64,000 nucleotides of DNA from Prevotella sp. (GCA_017459445.1 JAFUDJ010000031.1:1-64000), one strand, 5' to 3'. Numbered from the stretch's first letter, positions 1 to 8,194 are shown. Translations and numbers: made by a program. Notes: a model not told the origin generated them from the sequence alone.

Positions 1-1029
1 ACCCAGATTTACATCCAGAACGAGACCAAGGTCTGCAAGCAGATTGACCCGTGGGCAGGTTCCTACTATGTGGAGACGCTGACCAACGAGCTGGTGCACA
101 AGGCTTGGGAGCATATTCAGGAAATCGAAAAGCTGGGCGGTATGGCCAAGGCTATCGAGACCGGTCTGCCCAAGATGCGTATCGAGGAGGCCGCTGCCCG
201 CACACAGGCCCGTATCGACTCTGGCGTGCAGACCATCGTCGGCACCAACAAGTACCGTCTGGAGCACGAAGACCCCATCGACATCCTTGAGGTCGACAAT
301 ACCGCTGTGCGCAAGCAGCAGGAGGAGAGCCTGAAGGAGGTTCGCTCGAAGCGTGACGAGGCCGCTTGTCAGGCTGCCCTGAAGGCCATTACGGAATGTG
401 TGCGTGACTTCAAGGAAGGCCGCAAGTCAGAGAACAACCTGCTCGACCTGGCCGTCAAGGCTGCGCAGCTGCGTTGTACCTTAGGTGAGATTTCAGATGC
501 CTGCGAGGAAATCGTAGGCCGTTATAAGGCAGTAATCAGAACTATTTCAGGCGTGTATTCATCAGAAAGTAAAAACGACAGCGACTTCGAGTTGGCCAAG
601 AAGCTGACCGACGAGTTCGCAGAGAAAGAGGGTCGCCGCCCGCGTATCTTCATCGCCAAGATGGGTCAGGACGGTCACGACCGTGGTGCAAAGGTAGTAG
701 CAACGGGTTATGCCGACTGTGGCTTCGACGTGGATATGGGCCCGCTGTTCCAGACACCCGCCGAGGCTGCCCGTGAGGCCGTCGAGAACGACGTGCACTG
801 CGTCGGTGCCTCGTCACTGGCCGCCGGTCACAAGACGCTCATCCCGCAGCTCATCGAGGAGCTGAAGAAACTCGGTCGCGAGGACATCATGGTCATCGCC
901 GGCGGCGTCATCCCCGCCCAGGACTACGACTTCCTCTACAAGGCCGGCGTTGCCGCCATCTTCGGCCCCGGCACCAGCGTTGCCAAGGCTGCCGTCGAGA
1001 TGATGAAGATTCTCTTGGCTGACGATTAA
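1..1029 (+). CDS. Methylmalonyl-CoA mutase, large subunit (C-terminal part)
   Basis: Partial gene whose reading frame is open from base 1. It isomerises succinyl-CoA and (R)-methylmalonyl-CoA with adenosylcobalamin in the cytoplasm, a step of the succinate-propionate pathway. The start of the visible part has the mutase motif DPWAGSYYVE, the end of the TIM-barrel domain. A linker follows, then a complete B12-binding domain near the C-terminus with the cobalt-ligand motif DGHDRG, the GASSLAAGH segment and IAGGVIP. The end is a normal family C-terminus and two terminator-like hairpins follow. The epimerase and carboxyltransferase of the same pathway lie 58 kb away. The N-terminal half and any small subunit lie outside the window. 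Confidence 0.97.
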   Translation, partial: TQIYIQNETKVCKQIDPWAGSYYVETLTNELVHKAWEHIQEIEKLGGMAKAIETGLPKMRIEEAAARTQARIDSGVQTIVGTNKYRLEHEDPIDILEVDNTAVRKQQEESLKEVRSKRDEAACQAALKAITECVRDFKEGRKSENNLLDLAVKAAQLRCTLGEISDACEEIVGRYKAVIRTISGVYSSESKNDSDFELAKKLTDEFAEKEGRRPRIFIAKMGQDGHDRGAKVVATGYADCGFDVDMGPLFQTPAEAAREAVENDVHCVGASSLAAGHKTLIPQLIEELKKLGREDIMVIAGGVIPAQDYDFLYKAGVAAIFGPGTSVAKAAVEMMKILLADD

Positions 1030-1070
1030 GATGATTTACACACTGTCCGAAGCTCAGTAGAAATTCCAAA

Positions 1071-1108
1071 CGAGGGGGTGTCAAAATAGGCACATCCTCG
1101 TTTTTTTT
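1071..1108 (+). terminator. Intrinsic terminator after the mutase gene
   Basis: CGAGGGGGTG (1071-1080) pairs with CACATCCTCG (1091-1100), with one mismatch and one G-T pair, and eight T follow. It lies 42 bp after the mutase stop codon. Confidence 0.8.
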
Positions 1109-1126
1109 CCCACATTTATCCACATA

Positions 1127-1159
1127 AGAGGCTGTGTCATAGGCACATCCTCTTTTTTT
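1127..1159 (+). terminator. Second, tandem terminator-like hairpin
   Basis: AGAGGCTGTG (1127-1136) pairs with CACATCCTCT (1144-1153) with one mismatch, followed by a run of seven T. The sequence is similar to the preceding terminator, so the two look like a local duplication. Confidence 0.65.
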
Positions 1160-1240
1160 GTCCATATTCAGCAATGCTGTAAAAATCCCAAGAAATACCA
1201 TCGTATCAAGCAAAAACATTTTCTGAGCGGAAAAATGCAA

Positions 1241-1650
1241 AACTAACTACATAACTACACAAAGCTTGCAATCTGCTGATTAATAAGTGGTTGGACTGTG
1301 TAGTTTAACTACATGAAACTACACGAAACTACACAAAACGGCCCAAAACGCCCTTTTCTACCTCCTCGCCGATAAGCCAACACAAGCTACATTGACAATT
1401 CTTTGATGCCCCATACAAGTTGTTTTCATAGGAAAAACAACTTGTTTTTCCCGTAAAAACAATTTGTTTTTTCGTTTTGAATAATCAAAAAACAAATTGA
1501 ATATCAGTATGTTACAGCGATTTTACAAGTATTTTCTACAGATTTTCACCCCATTTATGTAGTTTCATGTAGTTTCATGTAGTTAAACTACACACACCAA
1601 CCACCTATTAATCAGCAGATTACAAGCCTCATGTAGTTATGTAGTTATTT
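1241..1650. repeat. Gene-free element with 94-bp inverted-repeat ends
   Basis: This is most of the 735-bp gap between the mutase and the next gene. The left arm (1241-1334) and the reverse complement of the right arm (1557-1650) match at about 89% by eye, both with the core CTGCTGATTAATA and GTGTAGTTTAACTACATG. The arms contain short direct repeats of the type GAAACTACAC. The 222-bp centre is AT-rich and has its own hairpin CAAGTTGTTTT/AAAACAACTTG near 1417-1445. No reading frame or transposase is present. The shape suggests a MITE-like or other non-autonomous element, or a very long RNA hairpin. Confidence 0.7.
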
Positions 1651-1700
1651 TTGAGAAAATTGAAATGAAAAGAAAATTGCAATGAACATCAGAGTTTCAA

Positions 1701-1740
1701 TTATGACACATCCTCACTTCACTGCAAAGCTGTGTCATAA
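1701..1740. repeat. Perfect 10-bp inverted repeat
   Basis: TTATGACACA (1701-1710) and TGTGTCATAA (1731-1740) form a perfect stem around a 20-base loop. It has no T-run on the minus side, so it is a weak terminator candidate for the minus-strand gene ending at 1765. The left part also matches the hairpin at 1127 in inverted orientation, so it may mark the other edge of the repeat-rich gap. Confidence 0.55.
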
Positions 1741-1764
1741 TCCTGGTGCTGGTCTTAAAACGTC

Positions 1765-2577
1765 TTATCGCAGACGGTAGAATATGGTATTTATAGAGGG
1801 CTCGTGCTCGTATACCTCCTCAAAGACGGGGTCTTCTATATTTGACTTTCTCAAGTAGTCGCGTTCTATGATGCGCCACTTTTCTGGCGTAAACGTGGAA
1901 TAGCCCCATCCATCCCGCTTCAGGACTTTCTGGTTGCCGTCAGGCATTTCGCACACCACAAGGTCTTCACCCGAGGAACGGCAGATGAGTCTACGCGGGT
2001 GTTTCAGATTGTCTATATAGTCAAGACCGTCTATGCTACAGAAGGCGAAGCTGCCATCCTTATACCGGCACAGCAACATGCGTTCTACTCGCTTATAGGC
2101 TGTCAGAGGAGCGAGCGAATGGCCACGCCAAGGCTCGAAGACCATCACGTCACTCCCGCTATAGGCAACAAGGTATTCCTCCGTGCCTACCGTCTCAATG
2201 GTGTAGCGGTCGGCAGGCATTTCGAATATTTTGTCACTGAAGCGATAAAAGTCGTACTTCCCGTCCTGCCGTGTGAAGATTACGTAGCCGTCCCGTTCTT
2301 CATAAGCCTTGTAGATGGGTGGTGTAACGGTTCCTTTGTCGTCGTGTGTCAGTCCCCACAGACCGTTTGTGCGATAGACAAAGAAGTGCCAATCGTATTT
2401 CAGCCTTACCGTCATCTCAGGCTGGGCAGAACGGCGCTGGCTGACAACCGGTGTTTTCTTTTGTGCAGGACGTTGAATCTTGGTCGTCCGTGTGACGGTT
2501 CGCCTATTGGTTTGTGCGCTGCCCTGCAATGTCATTCCCGCAAATGCCAGGGCTAAAAGCAATATTTTTGTTTTCAT
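1765..2577 (-). CDS. Exported WG-repeat-like protein
   Basis: A 270-aa protein with a classic signal peptide (MKTKILLLALAFAGMTLQGSAQ), so exported to the periplasm or outer surface. After a basic Arg/Lys-rich linker (about 24-52) the body contains a WG-type segment, NGLWGLTHDDKG, followed by repeated aromatic beta-strand units. This resembles the WG (KWG) repeat family, whose function is mostly unknown. It is the last gene of a three-gene minus-strand unit, 17 bp after the zinc-ribbon/SH3 protein. No enzyme motif is visible. The exported call is firm, the repeat assignment moderate. Confidence 0.7.
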   Translation of the reverse strand: MKTKILLLALAFAGMTLQGSAQTNRRTVTRTTKIQRPAQKKTPVVSQRRSAQPEMTVRLKYDWHFFVYRTNGLWGLTHDDKGTVTPPIYKAYEERDGYVIFTRQDGKYDFYRFSDKIFEMPADRYTIETVGTEEYLVAYSGSDVMVFEPWRGHSLAPLTAYKRVERMLLCRYKDGSFAFCSIDGLDYIDNLKHPRRLICRSSGEDLVVCEMPDGNQKVLKRDGWGYSTFTPEKWRIIERDYLRKSNIEDPVFEEVYEHEPSINTIFYRLR

Positions 2578-2594
2578 TATTTTGGTATGATTAA

Positions 2595-3653
2595 TTATGA
2601 GTCGTATGTCACACGTAGATAGCCGTCTCTGGTGATAACGATGTTTCTGATATATCCCTGTTCTGGCGCATCCTGCTCGGCCAGCAGGTGCGAAGTCTCT
2701 TCTTCATCAAAATAGAAATACAGCAACTTGCGCTGACCGGAGAACGTATTTTGAATGATGACGGCAAAGTCGGTGAACCGCGAGTGTTTGTCGTAGAGTC
2801 TTCCGAACAACACGTTGTTGAACCTGTCGCTTTTTGGGCGGCAGAATACCTGCCACTGGTTTTCTATTGTAGGGCGTGTGACGATACCTGACTCTGTGTA
2901 TGTCTCCTTATCCATTTTTCCTATGTAGCGGTGCTGTTTGAAATAATTCAGTAGTGCCATGCGGCACTTGGTCGTAGTAATGCACTCTCTGCTGTCCTGA
3001 TTGCCGAAGATGCTGTTCAGCAGGAAGAAGTCTGCTTTAGGGAGCAATAGCGACGAGGCTACGTAGCCTTCTATACCATTGCTTTCGGCATTGGATTGGC
3101 TGACTTTCACCCTGCTCCACTCGCTGTCGTGCTCATAGGTGATGAGTTCTGTGCCATAAGATAGTGAGGCAATTTTGTTATAGTCAACGCCGGCAGACTT
3201 CGATGAGCGCAACACGACGGCATTGGCCATAGTGTAATAGCGCGGAGCTTCGCGGTCAGTCTTTTGGAGCAGGTAGACGTTTTTATAATACCAGTAACCG
3301 CCCAAAGCGAGCAATAGTGACAGAACGGCAACAGCAACTATCAGTGTCGTGTTGGTGCTTGTTTCATCGGTCTGGTCATCTGGCAAGGCAACCGCTGTCG
3401 CAACCATACCTTCGCTGTCCGCATGCGAAGTCGCCACAGGAGGCACGAGGACTGGTTCATCGTCTGGCTGGCATGGGGTGACAGGTGGTGCTAACCGTGT
3501 GCCACACTCGCTGCAAAACAGACTGTCGGCATCAAGCAAGGCACCACAGGACGGGCAAATCCGTCCTGATGGTGCCTCAACTTTGTTTCCGCACGCTGTG
3601 CAGAATAGTGCATCGTCATCCAACGTTGCACCGCAATGGCTGCATAACCTCAT
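2595..3653 (-). CDS. Double zinc-ribbon membrane protein with SH3-like domain
   Basis: A 352-aa protein starting with two zinc ribbons (Cys4, Cys7, Cys18, Cys21 and Cys33, Cys36, Cys47, Cys50), then an acidic linker. One transmembrane helix follows at about 104-126 (VAVLSLLLALGGYWYY), then an outer part. That part begins with a bacterial SH3-like segment (NAVVLRSS ... GIEGYVASSLL). The ribbons would face the cytoplasm and the SH3-like part the periplasm. It lies 4 bp after the next upstream gene, also a zinc-ribbon membrane protein, so the two probably act together. The specific role is unknown. Confidence 0.75.
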   Translation of the reverse strand: MRLCSHCGATLDDDALFCTACGNKVEAPSGRICPSCGALLDADSLFCSECGTRLAPPVTPCQPDDEPVLVPPVATSHADSEGMVATAVALPDDQTDETSTNTTLIVAVAVLSLLLALGGYWYYKNVYLLQKTDREAPRYYTMANAVVLRSSKSAGVDYNKIASLSYGTELITYEHDSEWSRVKVSQSNAESNGIEGYVASSLLLPKADFFLLNSIFGNQDSRECITTTKCRMALLNYFKQHRYIGKMDKETYTESGIVTRPTIENQWQVFCRPKSDRFNNVLFGRLYDKHSRFTDFAVIIQNTFSGQRKLLYFYFDEEETSHLLAEQDAPEQGYIRNIVITRDGYLRVTYDS

Positions 3654-3657
3654 ACTA

Positions 3658-4239
3658 CTATCTGCCTGCTAAACCGACAAGGGTACCGAACACTGTCACC
3701 AGAATGATGATTCCGATAAAGGAAATGATGAAACCTGCAATGGCAAGTCCCCTCGGAGCCTTGAATAAGCCGATGAACGAGAAAAGTGCTCCCAAAAACC
3801 ATACGATGATATCAAGGACTGGAACCCATGACACCAGCAAGGCCAACAGTGCCAGGATGAAACCTGCAGTACCCATGCCGTTTGACTTGCTGCCGTTTAC
3901 TACCACAGTGGTCGTATTGTTGGCTGCCATGGAGTTGCTGGTAGAGGAACTCATGGCCGAGCTGTGTGTGTTTCGGTTCGAAGTCTGGGGCTGCTGATAG
4001 TCACCGGCAACAAATGCGGTCTGTTGCACAGGTTGCTGGTTAGGCTGTTGTGATGCTACTGAACCAGCGCCTTGCGGGACTGGCGTGTTGCCCTGAGGTT
4101 TGCCGCAGTTTGGACAAAAGGCCACCCCTGACTGAATCTCGCTCCCGCAATACTTGCAGAAAGCCTTCTTGTGAGGCAGTACAACAGGAGTTTCGTTTAC
4201 TTGACTTGAAGATGTAAATTCGCGGTTGTGCTCAGACAT
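3658..4239 (-). CDS. Zinc-ribbon protein with DUF4190-like membrane domain
   Basis: A 193-aa protein with one N-terminal zinc ribbon (Cys28, Cys31, Cys42, Cys45), a Gln/Ser/Asn-rich linker of about 70 residues, and a hydrophobic C-terminal half. That half (GTAGFILALLALLVSW ... GLAIAGFIISFIGIIILV) looks like the DUF4190 type, with three or so membrane passes. It heads the three-gene unit running to 1765. No promoter of the TAnnTTTG type is seen directly upstream. The unit may be fed by read-through from the RNA gene upstream or by an unrecognised promoter. Confidence 0.75.
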   Translation of the reverse strand: MSEHNREFTSSSQVNETPVVLPHKKAFCKYCGSEIQSGVAFCPNCGKPQGNTPVPQGAGSVASQQPNQQPVQQTAFVAGDYQQPQTSNRNTHSSAMSSSTSNSMAANNTTTVVVNGSKSNGMGTAGFILALLALLVSWVPVLDIIVWFLGALFSFIGLFKAPRGLAIAGFIISFIGIIILVTVFGTLVGLAGR

Positions 4240-4318
4240 AATAATATAAGTGTTTAAGTCTCATAGCCACCCCAGATAAGACGGTTCCTAAATTCTTATT
4301 TTCACCAGTACACAATAC

Positions 4319-4413
4319 AAAAAAGTGTGGGTTGCTGTACCAGTTGCTCGTCCCACTCATCAAGGCGTCTCGCATTGCCTTCCAGTCAAGGAGAGCAACG
4401 CAAAAGCCCACAC
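4319..4413 (-). terminator. Strong intrinsic terminator (minus strand)
   Basis: Read on the minus strand, GTGTGGG pairs with CCCACAC, and an inner GTTGCTC/GAGCAAC pair extends the hairpin. TTTTTT follows at 4319-4324. It closes the short transcription unit that starts near 4630. Confidence 0.7.
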
Positions 4414-4630
4414 GTATGTATAATTAAGCTCCACATATCTGATGAACAGATACTGTGAGGGCTTACTATCTACATACTCATGAGCATCTACTGTTGCTTT
4501 GCTTATTGACTGGATTTGTTGTTTGCGAGACAATTGATGAGTCAAAGAACAAAGCGCCTATGTAGACACTTTTCCATATATGTAGTCCTCATCTCCATTG
4601 CATTTGATAGCTCTGAAAGATGCCCAAGGA
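4319..4630 (-). ncRNA. Candidate small structured RNA (about 310 nt)
   Basis: This fills most of the 516-bp gap 4240-4755. A complete promoter (4636-4667, minus) and a strong terminator (4319-4413) bracket about 310 nt. Between them is a near-perfect hairpin at 4425-4465 (TAAGC, TCACA and TATCTG paired with CAGATA, TGTG and GCTTA round a 5-base loop). A 61-codon frame (4360-4545) needs a TTG start and has no known relatives that I recognise. Its conserved part coincides with the hairpin, so a non-coding RNA is the better reading. It matches no RNA family I can name, and a small protein cannot be excluded. Confidence 0.5.
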
Positions 4631-4635
4631 CGATG

Positions 4636-4667
4636 CAAAGATACGGATTAAATGCCAACTATCCAAA
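4636..4667 (-). promoter_or_regulatory. Bacteroidetes-type promoter for the small RNA
   Basis: On the minus strand TTTG (4664-4667), a 20-bp spacer and TATCTTTG (4636-4643) match the consensus exactly. No annotated gene starts within 390 bp downstream. Confidence 0.75.
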
Positions 4668-4755
4668 TAATCAAGTCACTTTTTGCTGGAATTCTATCCT
4701 TTATCCTCTGAATTTGGACTTTTATAAATAGCATTACAATTATTGCTGAAACATT

Positions 4756-5121
4756 CTATTCTTCCCAAGCCCCATCCACAATGTTTGCGATGATGCGGTC
4801 AACAACGTCATCGAAGAAAGGTTGACGAAGAAAGCAATTGTGATGGGCAATGACATCCTCCACGTTGAACATGCTTACGATGTGGGTTACGAAATAGGAT
4901 GCTTTGGAAAGTGGTGTTGACAGCCATTCGCTCTGAATGGGAATGGTCAGCTCAGGATAGTGATTTTTCGACGAGATAAGCACAGCATAGAACATTCCCG
5001 GCTCCACATTCTGCAAATCATCGCATGAAAGGACAAGTGCAGGATGTGGGAGTATCTGTCCGTCTGGAAGCGTGAACGGCACTTCCACTATCTCGCGCTG
5101 GTAAACATGTGCTACAGCCAT
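4756..5121 (-). CDS. PemK/MazF-like toxin
   Basis: A 121-aa protein with the layout of the PemK/MazF family: an early positively charged strand (REIVEVPF), then PHPALVLSCDDLQ and later beta-strands. Family members are usually sequence-specific endoribonucleases that stop translation. The start overlaps the preceding gene by 10 bp, as is common in toxin-antitoxin pairs, and the partner is a small protein of antitoxin size. Sequence identity to well-studied MazF proteins looks low, so the family call is from fold-like pattern and gene arrangement. Confidence 0.7.
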   Translation of the reverse strand: MAVAHVYQREIVEVPFTLPDGQILPHPALVLSCDDLQNVEPGMFYAVLISSKNHYPELTIPIQSEWLSTPLSKASYFVTHIVSMFNVEDVIAHHNCFLRQPFFDDVVDRIIANIVDGAWEE

Positions 5122-5429
5122 TTCTCCAATCCTTTTGTTATATGTCCGCTGCTGTTCTTGGCGAAGTTTGCGTAAGCTTCTGAGCCAATATCCGGAAAGT
5201 CGGCATCAGTCAGTGGCGCATAACGTGTAAGACGCTTTGCAAGCTCTGCGTCACTCAATGCTCTCATACGTTTGCGGGCGCGGTGGGTATTTTTTTCCAA
5301 ACTGACTGGCTCGCTTTTAGCGGTAGCGGAAGCTTCTATGAGCCTTTCTCCCAGCCAGCGTTGGTTGCTGGCGGAGAGCGAGAGCCCTTGCAGGTAGCTC
5401 CACAGATTGTTAAGTGATACTGCGTTCAT
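5112..5429 (-). CDS. Probable antitoxin partner of the MazF-like toxin
   Basis: A 105-aa hydrophilic protein beginning MNAVSLNNLWSYLQGL, followed by a helical, basic segment (HRARKRMRALSDAELAKRL). It resembles small Bacteroidales proteins found ahead of PemK/MazF toxins and probably binds the toxin and the promoter. The frame is open up to 5462, but TAACTTTG of the promoter lies at 5460-5467 (minus), so the ATG at 5429 is the sensible start. It overlaps the toxin gene by 10 bp. Confidence 0.65.
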   Translation of the reverse strand: MNAVSLNNLWSYLQGLSLSASNQRWLGERLIEASATAKSEPVSLEKNTHRARKRMRALSDAELAKRLTRYAPLTDADFPDIGSEAYANFAKNSSGHITKGLEKWL

Positions 5430-5459
5430 ATCCTTCTCGCTTTGTTGTGAAATCGACCG

Positions 5460-5467
5460 CAAAGTTA
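5460..5467 (-). promoter_or_regulatory. -7 element of the toxin-antitoxin operon
   Basis: TAACTTTG on the minus strand, 30 bp before the antitoxin ATG. A matching TTTG at the expected distance is not present, so only the -7 element is supported. Confidence 0.5.
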
Positions 5468-5547
5468 CAAAGTTTTTTGGAATTAGAGTAAAAAAACAAG
5501 GTAAAAGAACAAATAATTGCCCAAATGATACTTTAATGATACTTACG

Positions 5548-5745
5548 ATGACTAATCAATATCGTTGTAGGGCACCTAGACATCGCATGGTCGGTAATCG
5601 GCTTGCCGCTTCGCTCGTCGAAGAACTCACAGCCGACGAGGAAGCCCTGATAGTAGAGACCATCGACAAGCACTGGGACGAACTGAACCGGATGATTGAC
5701 GACGTGTTTGCCGGCAAGAAGATAACGATTAAACGAATTAAATAA
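5548..5745 (+). CDS. Small protein paired with DUF2442 (possibly DUF4160-like)
   Basis: A 65-aa protein starting at ATG 5548 (MTNQYRCRAPRHRMVGN). The C-terminal half (TADEEALIVETIDKHWDELN ... ITIKRIK) has the helix pattern seen at the end of DUF4160 proteins, which are often encoded just before DUF2442 proteins. The usual N-terminal part of DUF4160 is missing, so this is either a shortened relative or a different small family. It ends 15 bp before the DUF2442 gene, with an AGGAGG-like ribosome site (AGGAGGACA) between them. Confidence 0.5.
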   Translation: MTNQYRCRAPRHRMVGNRLAASLVEELTADEEALIVETIDKHWDELNRMIDDVFAGKKITIKRIK

Positions 5746-5760
5746 TAGGAGGACAACGAT

Positions 5761-6000
5761 ATGTGCAAATTCAAGGACACTAACCTGGGCATCAAGAAAC
5801 TTGACTTCAACGTGAAGCGGGGCGCCATGGCCGCCTACCTAACCGACGGCCGCGAGGTCATCGTACCCGTCTCAATGTTCCCTGACATCAAGCGTCTCAG
5901 CCGCAAGCAGCGTGAGGACTGGATGATTATGGATGACCAGTATTTCTCGTTCGAAGACTTGAGCAGGATTTACTCGGTGAAAGACTTGTTAAAAGTATAG
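5761..6000 (+). CDS. DUF2442 domain protein
   Basis: A 79-aa protein with the DUF2442 pattern: LTDGREVIVPVSMFPDIKRLS, then REDW and a C-terminal SFEDLSRIYSVKDLL. Family members usually occur in two-gene units that behave like toxin-antitoxin modules or small regulators, though the biochemical role is not settled. It follows its partner by 15 bp and is ended by a clear terminator. Confidence 0.75.
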   Translation: MCKFKDTNLGIKKLDFNVKRGAMAAYLTDGREVIVPVSMFPDIKRLSRKQREDWMIMDDQYFSFEDLSRIYSVKDLLKV

Positions 6001-6058
6001 ACTTCCATCATGCCCCGCAGAGGGCGGCGTGGCAGTATAATCAAAGGTAGAGAAACGA

Positions 6059-6107
6059 AGAGCGGGAACTGAGGCCGAGGATGTCGGCGCGGGCTCCCGC
6101 TCTTTTT
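6059..6107 (+). terminator. Terminator after the DUF2442 pair
   Basis: AGAGCGGGA (6059-6067) pairs perfectly with TCCCGCTCT (6095-6103), followed by TTTTT. Confidence 0.8.
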
Positions 6108-6167
6108 ATATAACGATTTCTTTTTTGGCATAATCTTTGTATTATGGATAAAAGAAATTTGTAACTT

Positions 6168-6938
6168 ATGAAATTTGCGTTAGTCGAGAATCTAAAGAAA
6201 GAGGCGGAGAAAGGTCTGAAAGGTCTTTGCCCCATATGTCAACAGCCTGTTATTGCTAAATGTGGCAAGTATAAAATAAATCATTGGGCACACAAAAGCT
6301 TAGCTCATTGTGACAACTGGTGGGAAAATGAGACAGAATGGCATAGACAATGGAAGAACATTTTCCCTTTGGAATGGCAAGAAATTATTGCCTTTGATGA
6401 AAAGACAGGCGAGAAACATATTGCAGACATCAAGACAAACGGCGATATGGTTGTAGAGTTTCAACATTCGAATATCTCAGAGGAAGAAAGAATATCGCGT
6501 GAGAAATTTTACAAGAATATGATTTGGATTGTCGACGGAACACGACGCAAGCGTGACTTCGCTCATTTCCTGGAGGCATTTGAATATTGCAGCATTTGGA
6601 GAACTGGTCAGAAAAGTTCTTTGTACGTTTTAGAGTGCGGATATTCTTATTTGCCAAAGGAATGGCAAAGCAGTAATGTTCCTGTTTTGTTTGATTTCAA
6701 AGGTTTGCTCGACAGGAACGAAGAGGAATATGACAATGACCCATTACGCGAACCGCTTTGGTGTCTATTGCCCGTCAGAGGAAATAATATCAATGTACTA
6801 TTTGAATTTGACCGCAGCAAGTTGGTAGAAATGATACAGGGAGGCGGCTTCGTTTTCAAATACGACGTAATTATAAAAGGCATAAACCAAGCCATTCGGT
6901 ATAGAAACATGAGGCGACGTTATGGCTATTATTATTAA
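6168..6938 (+). CDS. CoiA-like competence/nuclease family protein
   Basis: A 256-aa protein with a short zinc-binding start (CPICQQPVIAKCG, then NHWAHKS and HCDNWW). A PD-(D/E)XK nuclease-like core follows, containing ETEWHRQWK, GEKHIADIKT and VVEFQHSNISEEER. This order is typical of the CoiA family, linked to processing of incoming DNA in Gram-positives but also found as a mobile-element or defence gene elsewhere. It is complete and stands alone. Its AT-rich codon use (for example Leu TTA before C) differs from its GC-rich surroundings, suggesting acquisition. Its stop codon lies in a shared terminator hairpin. Confidence 0.75.
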   Translation: MKFALVENLKKEAEKGLKGLCPICQQPVIAKCGKYKINHWAHKSLAHCDNWWENETEWHRQWKNIFPLEWQEIIAFDEKTGEKHIADIKTNGDMVVEFQHSNISEEERISREKFYKNMIWIVDGTRRKRDFAHFLEAFEYCSIWRTGQKSSLYVLECGYSYLPKEWQSSNVPVLFDFKGLLDRNEEEYDNDPLREPLWCLLPVRGNNINVLFEFDRSKLVEMIQGGGFVFKYDVIIKGINQAIRYRNMRRRYGYYY

Positions 6939-6967
6939 GAGCGACGAAGCTAACTTCATCGCTCTTA
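6936..6967. terminator. Shared terminator between convergent genes
   Basis: TAAGAGCGACGAAG and CTTCATCGCTCTTA form a 14-bp stem with one mismatch and a 4-base loop. Its first three bases are the stop codon of the CoiA-like gene. The convergent secreted-protein gene ends at 6971. Confidence 0.75.
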
Positions 6968-6970
6968 ATA

Positions 6971-8017
6971 TTAAAACTCTTCCTTTACGTAATTGTATCG
7001 ACCATAAGCCAAACGGGCTGCATAAGGGCTGTAAAGTCGGGCAAGTTCGCTGTCGTATTTCAGAATCTCAATTGAGAAACCGACACCATCGTCAGGCGTT
7101 GGGGGATAGCCGCCATAATAAAACTTGTTGCCGTTGCTGTCGGTGTCGTCGAGCATGAAATATTTATCAGACAATTTCTTGTATAGCATTTCCTGCTTTT
7201 TCTTGGCATCGCTTAACGACTTCGCATCCATAATGAAAACGCATCCATTCAAATAGCTGTGAATGCCATCTGACTGGAAAAGGAAGTGAATGGAGTCGAA
7301 TGTAAATCCCGCATAGGTCTTGTGTTTATATGTGATGACGGTTCTGTCGGGATTGTATTCAGGATAACCATATTTGTTTTCAAGCATTTCCTTCGTCTTT
7401 TCATAGGAAGAGCCAAAAGGCACACCGCATATTTCCTTCACCGTTTGTTTCTCTTTCCTGATGTCCATGATATAGTTGACAAGGCTGTCTTGGGCTGCTT
7501 TCATTCTCTTCTCGACAAAAGCGTCTCTGATTTCCACTTCGGGCTTATCCATAAAGACAACATAGCATCCTCCTTCTTGACTGCCAGCTAATATTCTGCC
7601 GCCATTGCTTTCCCACTTGTTGTTTCCCCAATAGCCAGAATGTTTCCCGTATTTCTTGTCATACAAATCGTTAAGTTTGTCAAATTCACCATTGAGACAT
7701 TTCAGAGAATCAATATAAACAATTACTGAAGACGTTTCGCTGGCTCCTTCAATCTTCCTAACGACAACCAAGCATTCATTGAACATTTCAAAGTTGCCCG
7801 TCAGTATCTTTGCCTCCATCTTGAAGTTCTCATCTTCATAGTCGTTCCTGTCCTCTATTGCAAACCCTTTTTCATTTGCAAGCTTGTTTGCAAACTGCTC
7901 CACAGTACCAGCGATAGGAATATCCAAAAATCGCAAATGTTCCTGTGCATGACAAATGATAGCAGTCAAGCAGGTAACGATAAACAAAGCAAATCTTCTC
8001 ATATATCTTATCTTCAC
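6971..8017 (-). CDS. Secreted protein with duplicated FxGIPI-type domain
   Basis: A 348-aa protein with a signal peptide (RRFALFIVTCLTAIICHAQ). Two similar units can be seen: one opens with LRFLDIPIAGTVEQFANKL, the other with VKEICGVPFGSSYEKTKEML. The same kind of opening occurs in the secreted protein at 18803 (FVGLPLSMAPDAMMEELQ), so they share a family. I know this pattern from hypothetical proteins of Prevotella, with no assigned role. The start at 8017 or the Met five codons later (8002) are both possible. A TAATTTTG element lies at 8034-8041 on the minus strand. Confidence 0.65.
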   Translation of the reverse strand: MKIRYMRRFALFIVTCLTAIICHAQEHLRFLDIPIAGTVEQFANKLANEKGFAIEDRNDYEDENFKMEAKILTGNFEMFNECLVVVRKIEGASETSSVIVYIDSLKCLNGEFDKLNDLYDKKYGKHSGYWGNNKWESNGGRILAGSQEGGCYVVFMDKPEVEIRDAFVEKRMKAAQDSLVNYIMDIRKEKQTVKEICGVPFGSSYEKTKEMLENKYGYPEYNPDRTVITYKHKTYAGFTFDSIHFLFQSDGIHSYLNGCVFIMDAKSLSDAKKKQEMLYKKLSDKYFMLDDTDSNGNKFYYGGYPPTPDDGVGFSIEILKYDSELARLYSPYAARLAYGRYNYVKEEF

Positions 8018-8194
8018 TAATGAATACCGACTGCAAAATTAAGCCAAAATCTTCAATTCTAGCACCATGAACTACTAAAATCGCATAAGATGTAATGTTT
8101 TTAGTCACTTTTTCGCTCTCGGCTGCTTGGAATGAGAGATTTTTGACCAGTTTTCCCTCACAAAGAGCACAAGGATAAGAAATAGAGTCGATTG

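Noticed and set aside
4516..4731. Plus-strand frame of 71 codons
   Set aside because: It runs opposite to a perfect minus-strand promoter and across the probable small RNA, with no known likeness.
6168..6938. Prophage or integrative element around the CoiA-like gene
   Set aside because: No integrase, phage structural gene or attachment repeats were seen within several kb.
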